Assembly: GCF_943734655.1 (NCBI RefSeq)
Contig: NC_071353.1
Coordinates: forward strand, 146,798,043-146,862,042
Direction: 5' to 3'
DNA: 64,000 bases
Source: Sabethes cyaneus
Lineage: Eukaryota > Arthropoda > Insecta > Diptera > Culicidae
The translations under genes were made by a program, and so were the position numbers. Shown one piece after another: positions 31,239 through 43,972 of the stretch (the stretch's first letter is position 1; every line of letters starts with the position of its first letter). Below the pieces are notes generated by a model. It saw only the letters and a program-made list of their open reading frames with translations. It made no database searches and was not told the DNA's origin.

Positions 31239-31866
31239 CTATAAAAATGGTATGTTCCTTATAGAATCAAAAACTACTGAACCGATCGGCGTGAAAATTT
31301 GCATATAGGGATTTTTGGGGCCAGGGAAGGTTCTTATGATAGTTAGAGACCCCTCCCCCCACAAAGAGGGGGGAGCTCCCATACAAATGAAACACCAATT
31401 TCTGCATAACTCGAGAACTAATTAAGCAAATGGAACCCAATTTGGCATGTGAAGGTTTTTGGAGGCAAGAATTTTTTCCATGGTGAATTAGGACCCATTA
31501 CCTTTTTAGTACGGGGAGGGGGGCTCCTATACAAATGAAATACATGTTTTCTCATAACACCAGAACGAATCAAGCAAATGGAACCAAATTTAGCATGTGG
31601 GTGTTTTTATAGGCAATTTTTTTTCTATGGTTAATTGAGACCCCTCCCCTCTTTAGGAGGGAGGGGGCTCCTATACAAATGAAATATAAATATCCTCATA
31701 ACTAGAGAACTAATCAAGCAAATGGAACCAAATTTGGCATGTGGAGGGTTTTGGAGGCAGGAGTTTTTTATGATGGTTTGAGACCCTTCATCCCTGTGAT
31801 AGGGGGAGTAGGACTCTCATACAAATAAAACAGAAATTTTTGCGTAACTCAAAAACTAATCGAACC
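31239..31866 (-). repeat. Dispersed repeat, minus-strand copy
   Basis: The 3' end is at 31239 (AATCTATACCTATAAAAATG). It contains four or so imperfect monomers of about 145 bp, each with CAAATGGAACCAAATTTGGC and TATACAAATGAAAT. Matches 50520-51787 on the opposite strand. Truncated at a C run near 31865. Confidence 0.7.
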
Positions 31867-32300
31867 CCCCCCCCCACGTAATGTGCATCGTGCTGTATTT
31901 GATTGGGATTTTTCTCGAGCGAAAACCGTGCACCATCTGCAGTCAGGTGTTCCTGGCGGCTGTTTTCCTAATCTGCAGAACAGGGGGTAACTGCGAAGGT
32001 CACAGTTGTGAAAATGGCTAGGAGCGCTGGTGGGGGTGGTGTCCAAGGGTCGACTGATGAGTGAGAACAGAATTCACAAGAACCATCGTGTAATACACAA
32101 TGCTGGAATCTCTTTTGTTTTGATCTTTCTTTTTAGGATCAAGTATGAACAGGTTAAAAGCCCTCTGATTAAGTTGACACCGCTAACAGGGCCCAATTGC
32201 AACGGAGTTCTTGGTACAAGAAATTAGTGTTGCATGTAGGTTTTGTATCACATAATTAAACAACAAATGTGCAGGTATGCTGGTACAGACTTGAAAAGGT
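31867..32300. other. Unassigned
   Basis: No supportable gene; short open frames only. Confidence 0.3.
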
Positions 32301-32301
32301 A

Positions 32302-32447
32302 AAGAGCAAAGCCTAGGAGCTACATTCCGTTATCGAAATTTGACCTTCTGTTTTTGTACGACAGACTTCGTAGCCAGCTGTTAGAGTGCAGGACAATTGC
32401 AGGGCCAGTTGCTACGATCCTATTGACTCTAACAGCCTCTCCCAGTC
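32302..32447 (-). mobile_element. 5'-truncated tRNA-derived SINE
   Basis: The reverse complement matches the body of the SINE at 60705-60920: GAGAGGCTGTTAGAGTCAAT, AGGATCGTAGCAACTGGCCC, GATAACGGAATGTAGC and a GCTTTGCTCTTT tail. The polymerase III promoter half is missing here. Confidence 0.65.
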
Positions 32448-32770
32448 GAGATTAATAAACTAGAATCGGGAAGTGGGAGGGACCATCAGAGCACTTGTTT
32501 GAAGCGGTATGCCTAGGGAGAGTGAAACAGTCAACTTTCTAGGGTTAATCTTGGCCCGATTAACAACACATAGCGGATAATGAGCGGGCTCTTCTCCCCA
32601 CCTGCTGGAGTCATTCTGCACTAAGACGGCTTATTCAAAGATTGACTCAGGCGACTTGGAAGCTCTTGGAAGGAGATTCTCTAAATCCCTGGTACGTGTA
32701 AGTGATGCTGCTTCCCGATCGATTCCCTTTTGACCCTTCATACAAGAGTTGGGAAGCATGACCAATCATT
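32448..32770. other. Unassigned, possibly LINE 3' UTR
   Basis: No coding motif. ATTCCCTTTTGACCCTTCAT resembles the style of AATCCCTTTTGGCCCTTCTG at 13602, inside a retroposed LINE end. Confidence 0.25.
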
Positions 32771-33020
32771 GAATATGTACAACTCTTTTTGACATGATAG
32801 GCTCATTGCTATGAGCGGATGTTCATGTTCATAATGATTTGACATAAAGGAATACTTCATCGAATAAAATATGTTATTAATACAACGAAAAGGCTAACAT
32901 AGGCCTACGTTACCCTTTCGTGCAACCCTTAGAGCTGTATACCTTGTAATTTTCTCATCCAAAAATCATAAATAATTACTTTTTTGGGCTATTTGTTGCA
33001 TTTACTGACTTAAACCCCAT

Positions 33021-36000
33021 TTGTATTTGTATTTGTATTTGTATTTTGGTCGATTCATCTGACAATTTTGATATTATCTACATGAATATAAACTTAAATC
33101 TACAACAAAGCTATTGCAGCATCCTAGACCTTGTCAGTCTTCTACTAAAGGCGCGTGAAGAAACGTCTCCAAAGTCAAATAATTCTTCGACCAGCGTGAA
33201 GGTGCGGATGCATGACGTCAGTGGTTCATAAAACCCGTACATAGTCCGATGAAATCTGGTTGTCAGTAAATTTGATGAGCGAAGCTGTCTACGTGAAGCA
33301 CGAAAATCAATACGGGACAGCAGAGCCGGGGCATCTATTTCATTATTAAGCAGCTTGGCCACAAAAGTTGCTTGTTGAATCCTTCGACGACTCTCTAATG
33401 TCTCCAAATCCAAAGGCTGGCATCGGTCTACGTAGCGGGGAAGATTGTGAGGTAGACGCCAGGGTAGATGTCTCAGGGCGATACGAACAAATCTTCGTTG
33501 AACACGTTCAAGTCTGGCTTTCCAACACAGGCTATGAGGATTCCAGATGACACAGGCATTCTCAAGTATTGGCCGTACCAACGCGCAGTACAATGCCTTC
33601 AAGCAATGAGGATCTGTGAAGTCCCGGGAAATTTTTGTGATGAACCCAAGTTGTTGCGAAGCTCTAGAGATGACAGCAGTATATGTTGATTGAACATGAG
33701 CTTATTATCCAGCAGAACTCCAAGATCGCTGATCTGATCGACGCGTCCGAGAATAGCTCCGTTTATCCGGTAATCAAATGAGATGGGCGTATTGCATCGG
33801 TGGAATGTTATAACCACACATTTGGCAATGCTTATTGTGAGCTTGTTTCTACTATACCAATCAGCAAAGGTATCTAACAGCGCTTGCAATCGGTAGCAAT
33901 CAGCGATAGATTTCACAACGAGGTAGATCTTTAGATCGTCGGCATATACCAGTGTGCATCCGGAACCAAGCAGAATGGCTATGTCGTTAAAGTACAAGGC
34001 GAATAGCAAAGGCCCCAGGTTACTGCCTTGCGGGACACCAGAGGTATTACTGAATGCACGTGAAACTGTGGAATCCAGCTTGACCCGTAAAGTACGGTCT
34101 GTTAGATATGAGCTCAACCATGAAGTCAATCTATCAGATATACCGAGTTTAGAGAGCTTGAGCAAGAGTATTCGATGATCTACTGTGTCGAAAGCGGCCT
34201 TAATATCTGTGTACACAGCGTCAATTTGAGTTCCAGTTTCTATCTGTGAGATGCAGGTACTAGTGAAATCCATCAAGTTCGTCGCCACAGAACGACCGGG
34301 CATAAAACCATGCTGGTCGACTGATATATAGTTTTTGGTGCTGTTCAGAATTATACCACTTACGATGATTTCAAAGAGTTTTGATCCAGCAGAAAGACTG
34401 GTAATGCCTCTGTAGTTCCTTACATCTCGCTTTTCTCCTTTTTTAAATACGGGAAACATATGGGACTGTTTCCACAGCGTTGGAAACTTCCGTTGCTCAA
34501 ACGATTTGGTGAAAATTCGACTTAAAGGTACGGCAAGAGCAGTAGCGCAGCGACATAAAATAATAGCCGGAACACCATCGGGACCAGGCGAGTAGGAGCT
34601 CTTCAATTTTTTTGCACCAGAAATGACCATTTCGGGAGTGATGTCAAAAATGTCCAGATCAACAGCACCGTCAGGGACACCTGACGTAGCTATTTCAGCA
34701 TCAGACTGCGTGGTACATCCACTGGCGAACACAGAAGAAAAATGATCAGCAAACAATTCGCAAGATTCAGTAACAGTTGATGATTCCGTTCCGCCCAAGA
34801 ATACACTAGAAGGAATAGAAGATCCTTTTCTCTTAGTGTTTACGAATGTCCAAAAGCTTTTTGGATTAGTTCGCAATCTGAATTGCGTCCGCAGTACGTG
34901 TGATTTGTAGAGGTAACTATTTAGCCTACGGTATGCATCGCTGGCAAATTAGAAAGCGCGTTTATTCTGCGGTGTTCGTTGCTTACGAAGGAGTCTCTGC
35001 TTTGCATTTCGATGCCGTTTCAATCTGTGCAACTCACTATTACTCCAGACAGGTTTCGAAGGAGGTCTAATTCTGGGAAGATTCTCGTTCAGCCAGGTGC
35101 AAATAGCATCGCAAAACCGCAATGCCATATCATCCACATCGATCTCGTCTAATAAAGCAGCCCAATCCAGAGACAAAAGGTGATTCAGAAGAACATCAAA
35201 GTTAATACGACGATAGTTCAGAGGCGCAATTTCGAAACTGACAGCTTGAACTTCAACGGGGCATGCCAGTATAGGCAAGAATAAATCCAATGGAGGATGG
35301 GGAATATCAACAGGAAGTAGCGGAGAAATAGCCCGACGTACAGCGATCTCTTGTTCAGGAAGGCAGAAAACGAGGTCCAGTGTTCGTCCGAGATTATTAC
35401 GCAGTGAATTAACTTGTTTCAAGTTCAAGAATTCAAATCCATCGACCACAGCAGCGCTAGCAGCAGGAAGCGGGAGACAATTGTTGTATTGTACTCCATC
35501 CTCTCCATTAAACCAAGAAATTTGCGGTTGGTTATAATCACCACAAATGAGAATTCTTTCTTCTGCAGACCCCTTGTCACGTAATTCACGGATTGAGAGA
35601 ATATGCTCATCGATAAACTTGACAACTTTACTTCTGTCAGGTGGGATGTAAACTGCAGCAAGCAAAAATTTCATTCCTTTGATGACAGCAGAAACACAGA
35701 CTTGTTCGAGACAATTTCCATGTCTTAAGTTGACCAGTGAACTAGGGTACTGTTGAGCAACGGCAATCAATACGCCACCAAAACTACTTTTGTCACTATT
35801 CTTCGAGCTACGATCACAACGATACACGTTGAAGGCGGATCCAAACAGCTGAAGAGAATCGATGCAGCCGTCCAAACCGGTTTCGGTTAGCAGGATTACA
35901 TCGTAGTTGCAGTCATTAGTTGCAAGGAATAGGTCGTCCACTTTAGTCCTTAAACCTCGCACATTCTGATAGTATGCACAAATATCATCCACGTCATTGG

Positions 36001-36317
36001 CGTGTGCAGAAAACTCCGAAACAATACTCTCTGCACGTGGAGATTCCAAGCTGGAAGCGGGAAATACATCAGCGGAAGGAATGTCCGGATTACAATTGCA
36101 CTTGCCTGCATAACTGGGTTGGAAAACCCTGTCACCACACCAGCACACAGGGCAGGGACGACTGCTGGCCGCTGGCAGGAATTGCACGACTGTGGCTGAG
36201 GGATCGAGGGCTTCCATAATACCAACTTCAATGCGTCCCGCGTGACCTTCAGGTGATAATCGATGAGGGCAAACTGGTTGAAATAATTTTGGCCACGTTT
36301 TTGTTCTACGTACTCCT
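33021..36317 (-). mobile_element. CR1-like LINE inserted in zinc-finger unit 4
   Basis: A minus-strand, 5'-truncated element. The 3' end at the left is a tail of ATTTGT hexamers (33020-33045). At the insertion point only AT is shared, so there is at most a 2-bp duplication; absent or tiny duplications and short tandem 3' repeats are typical of CR1. It encodes endonuclease and RT without RNase H. Confidence 0.85.
33111..36317 (-). pseudogene. CR1-like ORF2, one stop and one frameshift
   Basis: The endonuclease starts around AYYQNVRGLRTKVDDLFLA and shows LTETGLDG, GGVLIAV, AVYIPPDRSK, ILICGDYNQP and RTLDLVFC. A TAA at 34949-34951 interrupts the linker before TNPKSFWTFVNTKRK; the frame is otherwise continuous. 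RT blocks: SPGPDGVPAIIL, VFKKGEKRDVRNYRGITS, QHGFMPGRSVATNL, YTDIKAAFDTVDHRILL, SGVPQGSNLGPLLF, catalytic LVYADDLKIYL, then SDLGVLLDNKL. A single-base frameshift near 33645, in RNNLG, moves the C-terminus (ALRHLPWRLPHNLPRYVDRC) to the frame ending at 33111. Two lesions only, so it is fairly young. It replicated by target-primed reverse transcription when active. Confidence 0.88.
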
Positions 36318-36808
36318 ATGTGCAGCGGTACAAAAGTATTAAATCCAATGTGGGTAAGAGCATTGTAGAGCTGAAAGTGGCAATTTCTCAAGGGAGTGGG
36401 AAGATTTCAAAGAACTTGAATGGAAAGAATCTTGCAGGCTATAGGTTCATGTACTGATTATTAAAATGCTGACAAACATTGGAAACAAGCCTACGACTAA
36501 AAGGGTTTTTATTATCACACAATACTGTCAATGGTTTCATAATTTTTATTTTCAAAGATATCTGAATTAAATTGTGTCACATCAATTGCTTATAAATCTT
36601 ATACTTTCGTGCTTCATCAAGAGTTGAGTGAGTTTTTGGTAGAACAGACTTCATTGTCTGCCACTGTCAAATTCCGTATCGTTTGTAGCCTAAACATCAG
36701 CCATGTCCACTTTTGCGCTGGTTTTTCACTTTTTTCTTGGGTGCTGCTCACTGCCGTGGTCACGCCAACAGCGGTTCGTCGGATTTGTTTGCTTTCCAAG
36801 CTTTCTTT

Positions 36809-37631
36809 CTACATTTCAGAATTGAAACTTGACAGTAAGTGTTTCTTTTTGTGACAAGTGAGACTACTCTTTTGAGTGAATCGAGCATAACACTGGTCAC
36901 ATTTGTAAGGCTTTGAAACACCGGATGTGTGGTATTTGTTATGCTCAACGAGCGATGATTTAGTCTTATAGCGTTTTCCGCATGTCAGGCACTTGTGTGG
37001 GTTAATATGTGTTTTCACATGCCTTGTTATTTGTTTTTTCGTAGGAAAACTTTTATCACATTCCGCACATACAAAATTCTCTTCCTGCGTGTGGTTTTTA
37101 ATTTTATGATTATTAAGATGGCCGCGTTTGATGAAGGTTTTATGACATACGTCACACTGGAACAACGGTTGTTTTACGGTTGTGTGGGTTTTCTGGTGTT
37201 TCCGTAGGTTACTGCGTGACTTATAGGATGCCACGCAGAATTCGCATTTGAACGGTCGCTCATCGCTGTGTACACTCATATGGTCCGCTAGGTAACCTCG
37301 AGTTAGAAAACCTTTTCCACACAGCGAACACCGGTGCGGGCGTTCCGACCTGTGCAGCCGCAGGTGTTTCCTTAACTGTTCTTTCGTTTGATAATACTTG
37401 CCGCATAAGTCACACTCGAACTTTTTTTCCGACGTGTGTTTTACAATTTTATGGTTTTGCAGTGTTTTAGGTGTCTTAAGAATTTGACCACACATGTCAC
37501 ATTGGAAAGGTTGCGTGACGGTGTGAGTTTTCCTATGGTCGGCAAGAATGTGTTTGGTCGTATATTCACGGCCGCAAATGTCGCAAATGTGTTGCGGCCG
37601 ACTGCCGGCAGTGGGATCAGCGTGCCAGTTG
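36809..37631 (-). CDS. C2H2 zinc-finger exon, copy 4 (nine fingers)
   Basis: Nine fingers, all ligands kept, CDICGREY to CDQCYARF. This is the shortest copy: the linker between fingers 5 and 6 is shortened to TVKQPLFQ and that between fingers 7 and 8 lacks the PERP part. The exon starts at 37631 by the conserved acceptor; no ATG lies upstream in frame. Contact residues are T,H,I,D (finger 1), T,G,Y,D (finger 4), K,G,H,N (finger 6) and S,S,N,K (finger 5), the most divergent set. The downstream flank of the unit carries the CR1-like LINE, which lies beyond the AATAAA and would not interrupt the exon. Confidence 0.8.
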
Positions 37632-38050
37632 CTGGAACAGAAGAGAAGCGACCGATAGATTGATGGGATAAATAAGACCACTCTTAAGTGAAACAAGAAA
37701 AAACAGAAGACAACAGACAGTCAGCAACAGACGTTAAAAAAACGACGACACATTGGAAAGTTATCGAAAAGACCATGATACGATAGCAAAAATATCACAG
37801 AGAGATGACGAATACGAAGAAAAAGCAACGAAGAGTTGACAAAAATGGCAAAAAGGCAACGATAATATGACGGATAGACAACGGCAAAATAACGAAAAGT
37901 CGGCGGAAGAATGACGCTAACAGACGAGCAGATAGATAGTCACAGATAGCAAATAAAGAACAAAAACGCAGTGGAGTATTGAAAATATGACGAACGACTG
38001 AAGACAAGTAGATGAAAGAAAAGAAATATGACAAAAATATGATGGAAAAT

Positions 38051-39900
38051 CTATAAGTTTGTTTTCCATTTTTTAGTTCCAAAACCTTAAAGATAGATAC
38101 TTTTCACATAACTTTTCTAAACATTCCAAATTTCTAACTCTTACGTATTGTCAGCAGTGGACCTTTGTTTATGGACGACCCGTAAAATCATATTTCCGCT
38201 TATAACTCATTTATCTCAACAGATAGCACAATATGCTGTTCTACAAAAATTTTTATACATAAGAGAAGAATATTTTTGCTTTATCTTTATGAGTTAATAA
38301 GTTATAGCCGATTTCAGGTTAAAAACAGGCCAATTTTACTAAAGCATAACTCAAAATGTTGCGAACGGATCTTGATGAAACTTTGGCGATTTAATTATAC
38401 ACATATGCATAAAGTTTTTAGCAAAAAATGGTAAAGGTGTTATTTTTTTAAAAAAATTCTTTGAACTTTATGATTTACTGTAGCTAAAGTTCTTGTTTTA
38501 TCCATCCCTAACTGCCCAGGCACAGTTGCTTGCTCAGTTTCAAAGCGTTAAAACACAATTTTGTGTAACTATTTTTTTAGAAAATGTCTTTAAAACATAA
38601 TACAAAGCTTGTTGCTTTACTATTTATTTTTTATCGAGACAAAAACAAACGCTTATCTTACGACAATCGCGGTTTTTTCAATCTGTTAGTGAAAAATATT
38701 CATGAAGTTTTTTTGATACGTTTAGTATCAATGCCTACATTGAGAGAAAAACTATGATATATACGCTGATAAATTACATAATTAAGAAATCTTAATACCA
38801 TTTGCACTGTCGGAGGCAAAGGATACCAGCCATAGAGCTATACATATAGATTGTTCTGTGTATTCCGAAACTGTACATATTTAACCTTCTCAAGAGGCGA
38901 CGATAGATAATGACTATTTTTCTTAAAAGTACACTTAAAAGAAGGTCAAGATTTGATATTCATGCAAAAGTAATAATCTGGACTAGCAACAGTTAAGGCA
39001 TATTATAAAATCTTTATTTTGGTTTTCATACCCAATCCTTGTTTTTTCCAAATATTACAAAACTCAGTGAGTAGCTCGCCTCTGAATATTGTTGAGGTTG
39101 AACATTTTGTTTCTAGATGTCCTATGTTTTCAAAAGTAAAAATTGACAAAATTCGTGCAATTATTTTCGTCACAGTTTTCCTGAATTTTTTTATTTTGAA
39201 ACATAAGAACTCTTAAACGCATAGTCAGAACCCGAGCAACAATGTGAGTTTTATTGTACTCTTATGGTGGTCTTCAAGAAGAAGTCAAAATGACTACTTG
39301 TCAAGCGTAGCTACCAATATCCCCCCCCCTCCTTCCCTTTCCGCTCTTCCCCTCCTTCGCCAAAAATTTTCATTTCTTTCCCCTACCGTCCCCTTCATCA
39401 ATTGTAAAACCATCGTTTTAACAAAATAAATATATATATCTCGCGTAAGTTTTCAAAAGGACTTAAGTAACATTGAGATCCATTCTTTGGCATCCCTCCC
39501 CTTCTGATTATTACGGTGACATAAATGCATTCCAACAAAAATTTTCCTCACGTTTAGCTAGATAGTGACGCTAGCAATCGATTCATGCAAAGCTGGTGTT
39601 TTAAAGTGCATTTGCACTGCCGTGGGAGGTGAAAGAGAAGAGGCACACAGAGAATCTCTCATTGTTACTTAGGTCCTTTTGAAAAGTTACGCGAGATATG
39701 TATGACCGCATTTCAAGGTCAAGACTAAAAACTTGAGATTAATTCTCTTGAGAGGCCAAATGTATTTATATAATCTATTTATATAAGAGGGTTATGTCTT
39801 TACCGAAAACCAAGTCTCTGACAGGGCGTCATAAAAGGCTTATCGCTAACTAAAAACAGGTCCCTGACAGGACGTCATGCTTTCGTAGCAATGGGTTGTA
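38051..39900. repeat. Gene-free AT-rich repeats
   Basis: About 38380-38490 (TTGGCGATTTAATTATACAC, AAAGTTTTTAGCAAAAAATG) is present in inverted orientation at 43850-43965. About 39231-39280 is half of the palindromic MITE. About 39695-39745 (TGACCGCATTTCAAGGTCAA) recurs at 49585-49625. No gene seen. Confidence 0.5.
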
Positions 39901-39919
39901 TTCTCAGCCACCTCACTGG

Positions 39920-41110
39920 TCCACTGCTGGACTGCTCGATTGCTCAACTGATTGACTAGACTGCTCGACTGGACTGGTCGATTAGACTGCTCGATTTGAT
40001 TGGACTGCTTAATTGAACTGCTCGACTGGACTGTTCGATTCGACTGCTCGACTGCACTGCTTGACTGGACCTTACTCGACTTAACTGTTCGATTCGACGC
40101 TCGACTCAACTGCTCGATTCAACTGCTTGATTCCACTGCTCGACTGCACTACTCGACTCAACTAGTCGATTGGACTATTCAGATCGCCTGCTCGACGCAA
40201 CTGCTCAGCCCGATTGCTCGATTCAACTGCTTGACTAGACTACTCAACTTGATTGCTCGACTCAACTGACAGCTTGATTCAACAGCTCGACTAGTCTGCT
40301 CGATTTAGCCACTCAACCCGACTGCTTGACTCAACTGCTTGACTTAACTGTTTGATTCGACAGCTACTGCTAGAAGACATTACTACTAGATTGGACTAGC
40401 AGTGGTCGACTCAACTGCTCGACTAGACTACTCGATTCAACAGCTCGACTAGACTATTCGACATAACTGCCCAACTCGACTACTCGACTCAACTACTCGG
40501 CTGAACTGCTTGACTGAACAGCTTAATGTAACTGCCCAACTAGACTGCTCGACGTGACTGTTCGAATCAACTGCTTGACTTCTGTTTGATTCGACAGCTC
40601 GATCTAACTGCTCGACTGGACTTCTCGACTCGACTGCTTGTCTCACCTGCTCAACTGGACTACTCGACTCAACTGCCCGAATAAACTGTTCGACTGGACT
40701 GCCCGACTCGATTGCTCGAATGAACTGCTCGACTCAACTGTTTGACTCAACCGCCTGACCCGACTGCTTAACTAAACCATTCGATTCGACTGCTCGACTT
40801 GAGTGCTCGTCTAGACTACTCGATTCAACTGCTCGACTGGACTACTCGACTTAACTGCTCGATTAAACTGTTCGACTGGACTGCTCGATTTAACTGATCG
40901 ACTTGATTGTTCGACACGACCACTCTATTCAACTGCTCGAATCGACTACTCGACTCAACTGCTCGACCGGACTGCTTAACTGAACAGCTTGATTTAACTG
41001 CTCAACTAGACTGCTCGATTTGACTGCTCGACTTAACTGTTCAACTCGACTGCTCGACCCAACTGCTTGACTCGATGGTTTGATTCGACTGCTCGACTCG
41101 CCTGCTCATC
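39920..41110 (-). repeat. 13-bp minisatellite array, second copy
   Basis: Roughly 90 degenerate copies of ACTGCTCGATTCA-like words, the reverse complement of the unit at 14130-14665. Because 13 is not a multiple of 3, the reading frame shifts each copy and the open frames here are artefacts. Confidence 0.8.
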
Positions 41111-41130
41111 TCGATTACTTGTCGCGATAT

Positions 41131-41359
41131 CATATGGTCGGTGTTAAATCAGGACTAAGTCGCAAAAGTTTAAAAAATGAGTTTATAATAGCAAACGATC
41201 AAGAGTTTTTTAAGCAACATTTTACTCTAATCAGATTACATAAATGTTGCAAACAGCCAGAGTTAGAAGATGATTTCGAATGCTGCAAACTTTGAATGCG
41301 TTTTTCTCGAAGTCAGAATTTTGCAACTTGGTTTTGTCTGACTTAACACCGACCATATG
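41131..41359. mobile_element. 229-bp MITE with TGGTCGGTGTTAA termini
   Basis: CATATGGTCGGTGTTAAATC and, inverted, CATATGGTCGGTGTTAAGTC bound the element, consistent with TA-type insertion. The equivalent site beside the other minisatellite (14090-14130) lacks it, which provides an empty site. Confidence 0.65.
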
Positions 41360-43845
41360 AATCGGTTTGCGGCAGACAATAGACGGTTCAGATCCACTCA
41401 CACAAAAGAGCCATATTGCCCGCCTATAGTATCAGCATAGTGGAGATAATGTTTTTATTCAGTTAGATAAAATTCAATACGACCATAAAAACTATTTGTT
41501 TCAGTTTCCGACTATGACTCTTTTATGTACAACATCTTAGAGCTATATTACGCAAGATAAGAACTTAAAGAACTAATACAATGATTAAACATCTTTGCAA
41601 ACACTGGTCAACGGAATGTACCCGCAGTTTTCTGAACGGGACACCGCCTCTAGTTTCTGATAATAAATAACAGAAGTTGAAGCAAGCAATTTCGTCATGC
41701 GCCATGCGTGAGAGTATGCTTAAAACTTTTAATGTTTCCCTGTTGAATACAACAAATGTCGTTACTTCGTAACGCATATTGTACATTTCCGTAACAGCTG
41801 AATTTTGCGCGACAATCAATTTACTGAACACAAAAACCTTACTCTCTCATGCATCTCAGTTTATTTTGTGTTTTTCGCTAATCGCAATATAACGTTTGAC
41901 ACCTGAATCAATAAATAGTTGGCGAACATTGTTTTTATTTGTTGCGTTCATGTTGCGAAATTTAATTTTTTCGAATTGAAATGTCGTAAAAATATCAGCT
42001 CCTGGCTCTCGGCCAGGCTTTTCATAAAGCCCTAGAAATGTATCTTTATAGGGTTTTAGCTTTTCTGGGCTCTCGGATGACTGGTAGTAAGATGCTATGG
42101 AGAGGTATAGGAAATGTTTGTTTTTTTTTATCAAAATTAGGCAGAAGTCATGAAAATTAAGTATAACAGAGTAACTGTATCACAAATAAAATATGATTAG
42201 TGATTGTTTTTCAAGTAGGTAAACATAGATAAGTGAGAAATTTTGATTTTACTACCACTAGAAAAGCGCTATCTCTTGACAAGCAACGGTTCGTATGGTG
42301 CCCTATTCTGAACAGACATTTATATTTTCCGGATCGTAAGATTCGGGCTTAACTAGTGAATTATAAAACGGCAGCAGCGCAAGCGGCCGATTGACTGGAT
42401 TCAAAAAAACAGTCAAATGATCGTCAAAAAGCGCAAGTTGAATGCGAAAAGCGTACGCATTCACGCAGTCACATTCAACTTGCGATCCCTTTTCAAGCCC
42501 TGCGCCTGACAGAAACAAAACTCGACTTGAAAAGTCTACCACCAAAACAAAACAAAAATATTTTTTGGAAGTGAAGAAGCGTCTGGTACACAGAATGATA
42601 AATTGAATGATATTTTCGAAATACCGGTCGGAGTCGATTATACGGATGAAAAAAAAAGAAGTTTTGAATGAAAAAAAAAGAAGAAGTTGGTAAACACGTT
42701 TTCAACGTAGACACGTTTCAAAACACCCATTTAAAAATATTTTTTCTGACCCGGATAATCGAATCCGACCTGTAGAAACTAAAAATATACCGTGTCGTGC
42801 AATGTCAGGTGAGATTTCAATCCACAAGCGTTCGGTTGGTACCCAAATGCTTTTTGCGTTAAACTACTGCCTCACGCTATGTCTGAAGGGTGCGATTATG
42901 CAACTTTCATGTACACAAAATTTTCTTTCAGAACGTATTAGTATAGGTCTTTTCGATTCAGAATATGCTAATTTTAAAAAAATCCATCGGGAAAAAATTG
43001 AAAAAAGTCAATTTAAATATTTTAGCTGTAATCAACCAGGTACAGCTGTACGCGCTTCGTAATTTCATGATCAAATTGCTCCGATTTTGTTCAACCTTTG
43101 TTAATTTGTTTTCTTAAATTTAGACCCGTATTTTTAATTTGGCGCTTAGGGTGGCCCCGAGGAGTAAGACACTTCATAATATTATCGTATAATAATATAT
43201 TAGGCCCTATTAAAGCCCTATAAATATACATCTTTATAGGGCTTTAGGTTATATTAGGGTGGGAACGGTAAATATATTGAGATTCGGGTGATCCTTCTTG
43301 ATTTGGAGTGACAAAACTCAAAACTCAGCATTAGAGTCATGACACTTTTTTTATACTTAATTTTGAATCTCCCTACTGACACAAGATCTTTAAATATTTA
43401 AATTTTTGTGCTTGATTGAATGAAAATTGTTAAGTATGGAGAATTACACTTTAAATAACTCGAAACAGAGGACCCCTCGTTCGCCAAGTGGCCAGACAGT
43501 ATTAAAAAGAGTTTGCTATATAAACAAATAACAAAAGACATGGTTTTGGAAAAAGGAATAAATATTTTTAGTCTATAAAATATTTTCAAAACAATCTTCA
43601 TATTGCGAATATACGCGTATAACAGTAAAAGTCCGTGTTAGTATCTAAAGGGATCGTAAATATCGTTTAATTCAAGGTTATTATTAAACATTCTTTTAGC
43701 TTTTTCATTTAAAAAACAAGATTGCGAATTTGTCTTTGAATGCATTCACTATTTTAGTATCAACCATGATAATTGCCAGTATATTTGTTGTGTATAGTAT
43801 TGCGTGGTCGCATACTTGATTACTTGAATGTGAATCTATGAAGAA
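41360..43845. other. Gene-free, with two hairpins
   Basis: Hairpin words TAAAGCCCTATAAA and TTTATAGGGCTTTA occur at 43213-43250, with a diverged copy at 42024-42060. Near 42440-42485 GCAAGTTGAATG and CATTCAACTTGC form a further inverted repeat. Open frames of 70-90 codons show no recognisable domain. Confidence 0.35.
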
Positions 43846-43849
43846 AACG

Positions 43850-43965
43850 ACAATTTTAGCTATAGTAAATCATAATGTTCAAAGAGTTTTATCTTTTTTC
43901 AAAAAAATAACACCTCTACCATTTTTTTGCTAAAAACTTTGTGCATGTGTGTATATTGAATCGCC
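43850..43965 (-). repeat. Inverted copy of the 38380-38490 repeat
   Basis: The reverse complement reads GGCGATTCAATATACACACA and AAAGTTTTTAGCAAAAAAAT, as at 38380-38460. Confidence 0.55.
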
Positions 43966-43972
43966 ATATATA

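Larger units (their letters stand above)
32770..38050 (-). repeat. Zinc-finger unit 4, split by a CR1-like LINE
   Basis: The left arm core is at 32896-32955. The unit's left flank ends at GACTTAAACCCCAT (33020) and resumes at ATGTGCAGCGGTAC (36318); unit 3 shows the uninterrupted sequence. It is followed by AATAAA (36508-36513), the nine-finger exon, acceptor and purine-rich tract to about 38050. The right arm is absent. Confidence 0.75.

Noticed and set aside
39846..40646. Ser/Gln-rich frames in the 13-bp minisatellite
   Set aside because: The frame shifts each 13-bp unit, so no stable protein repeat exists.
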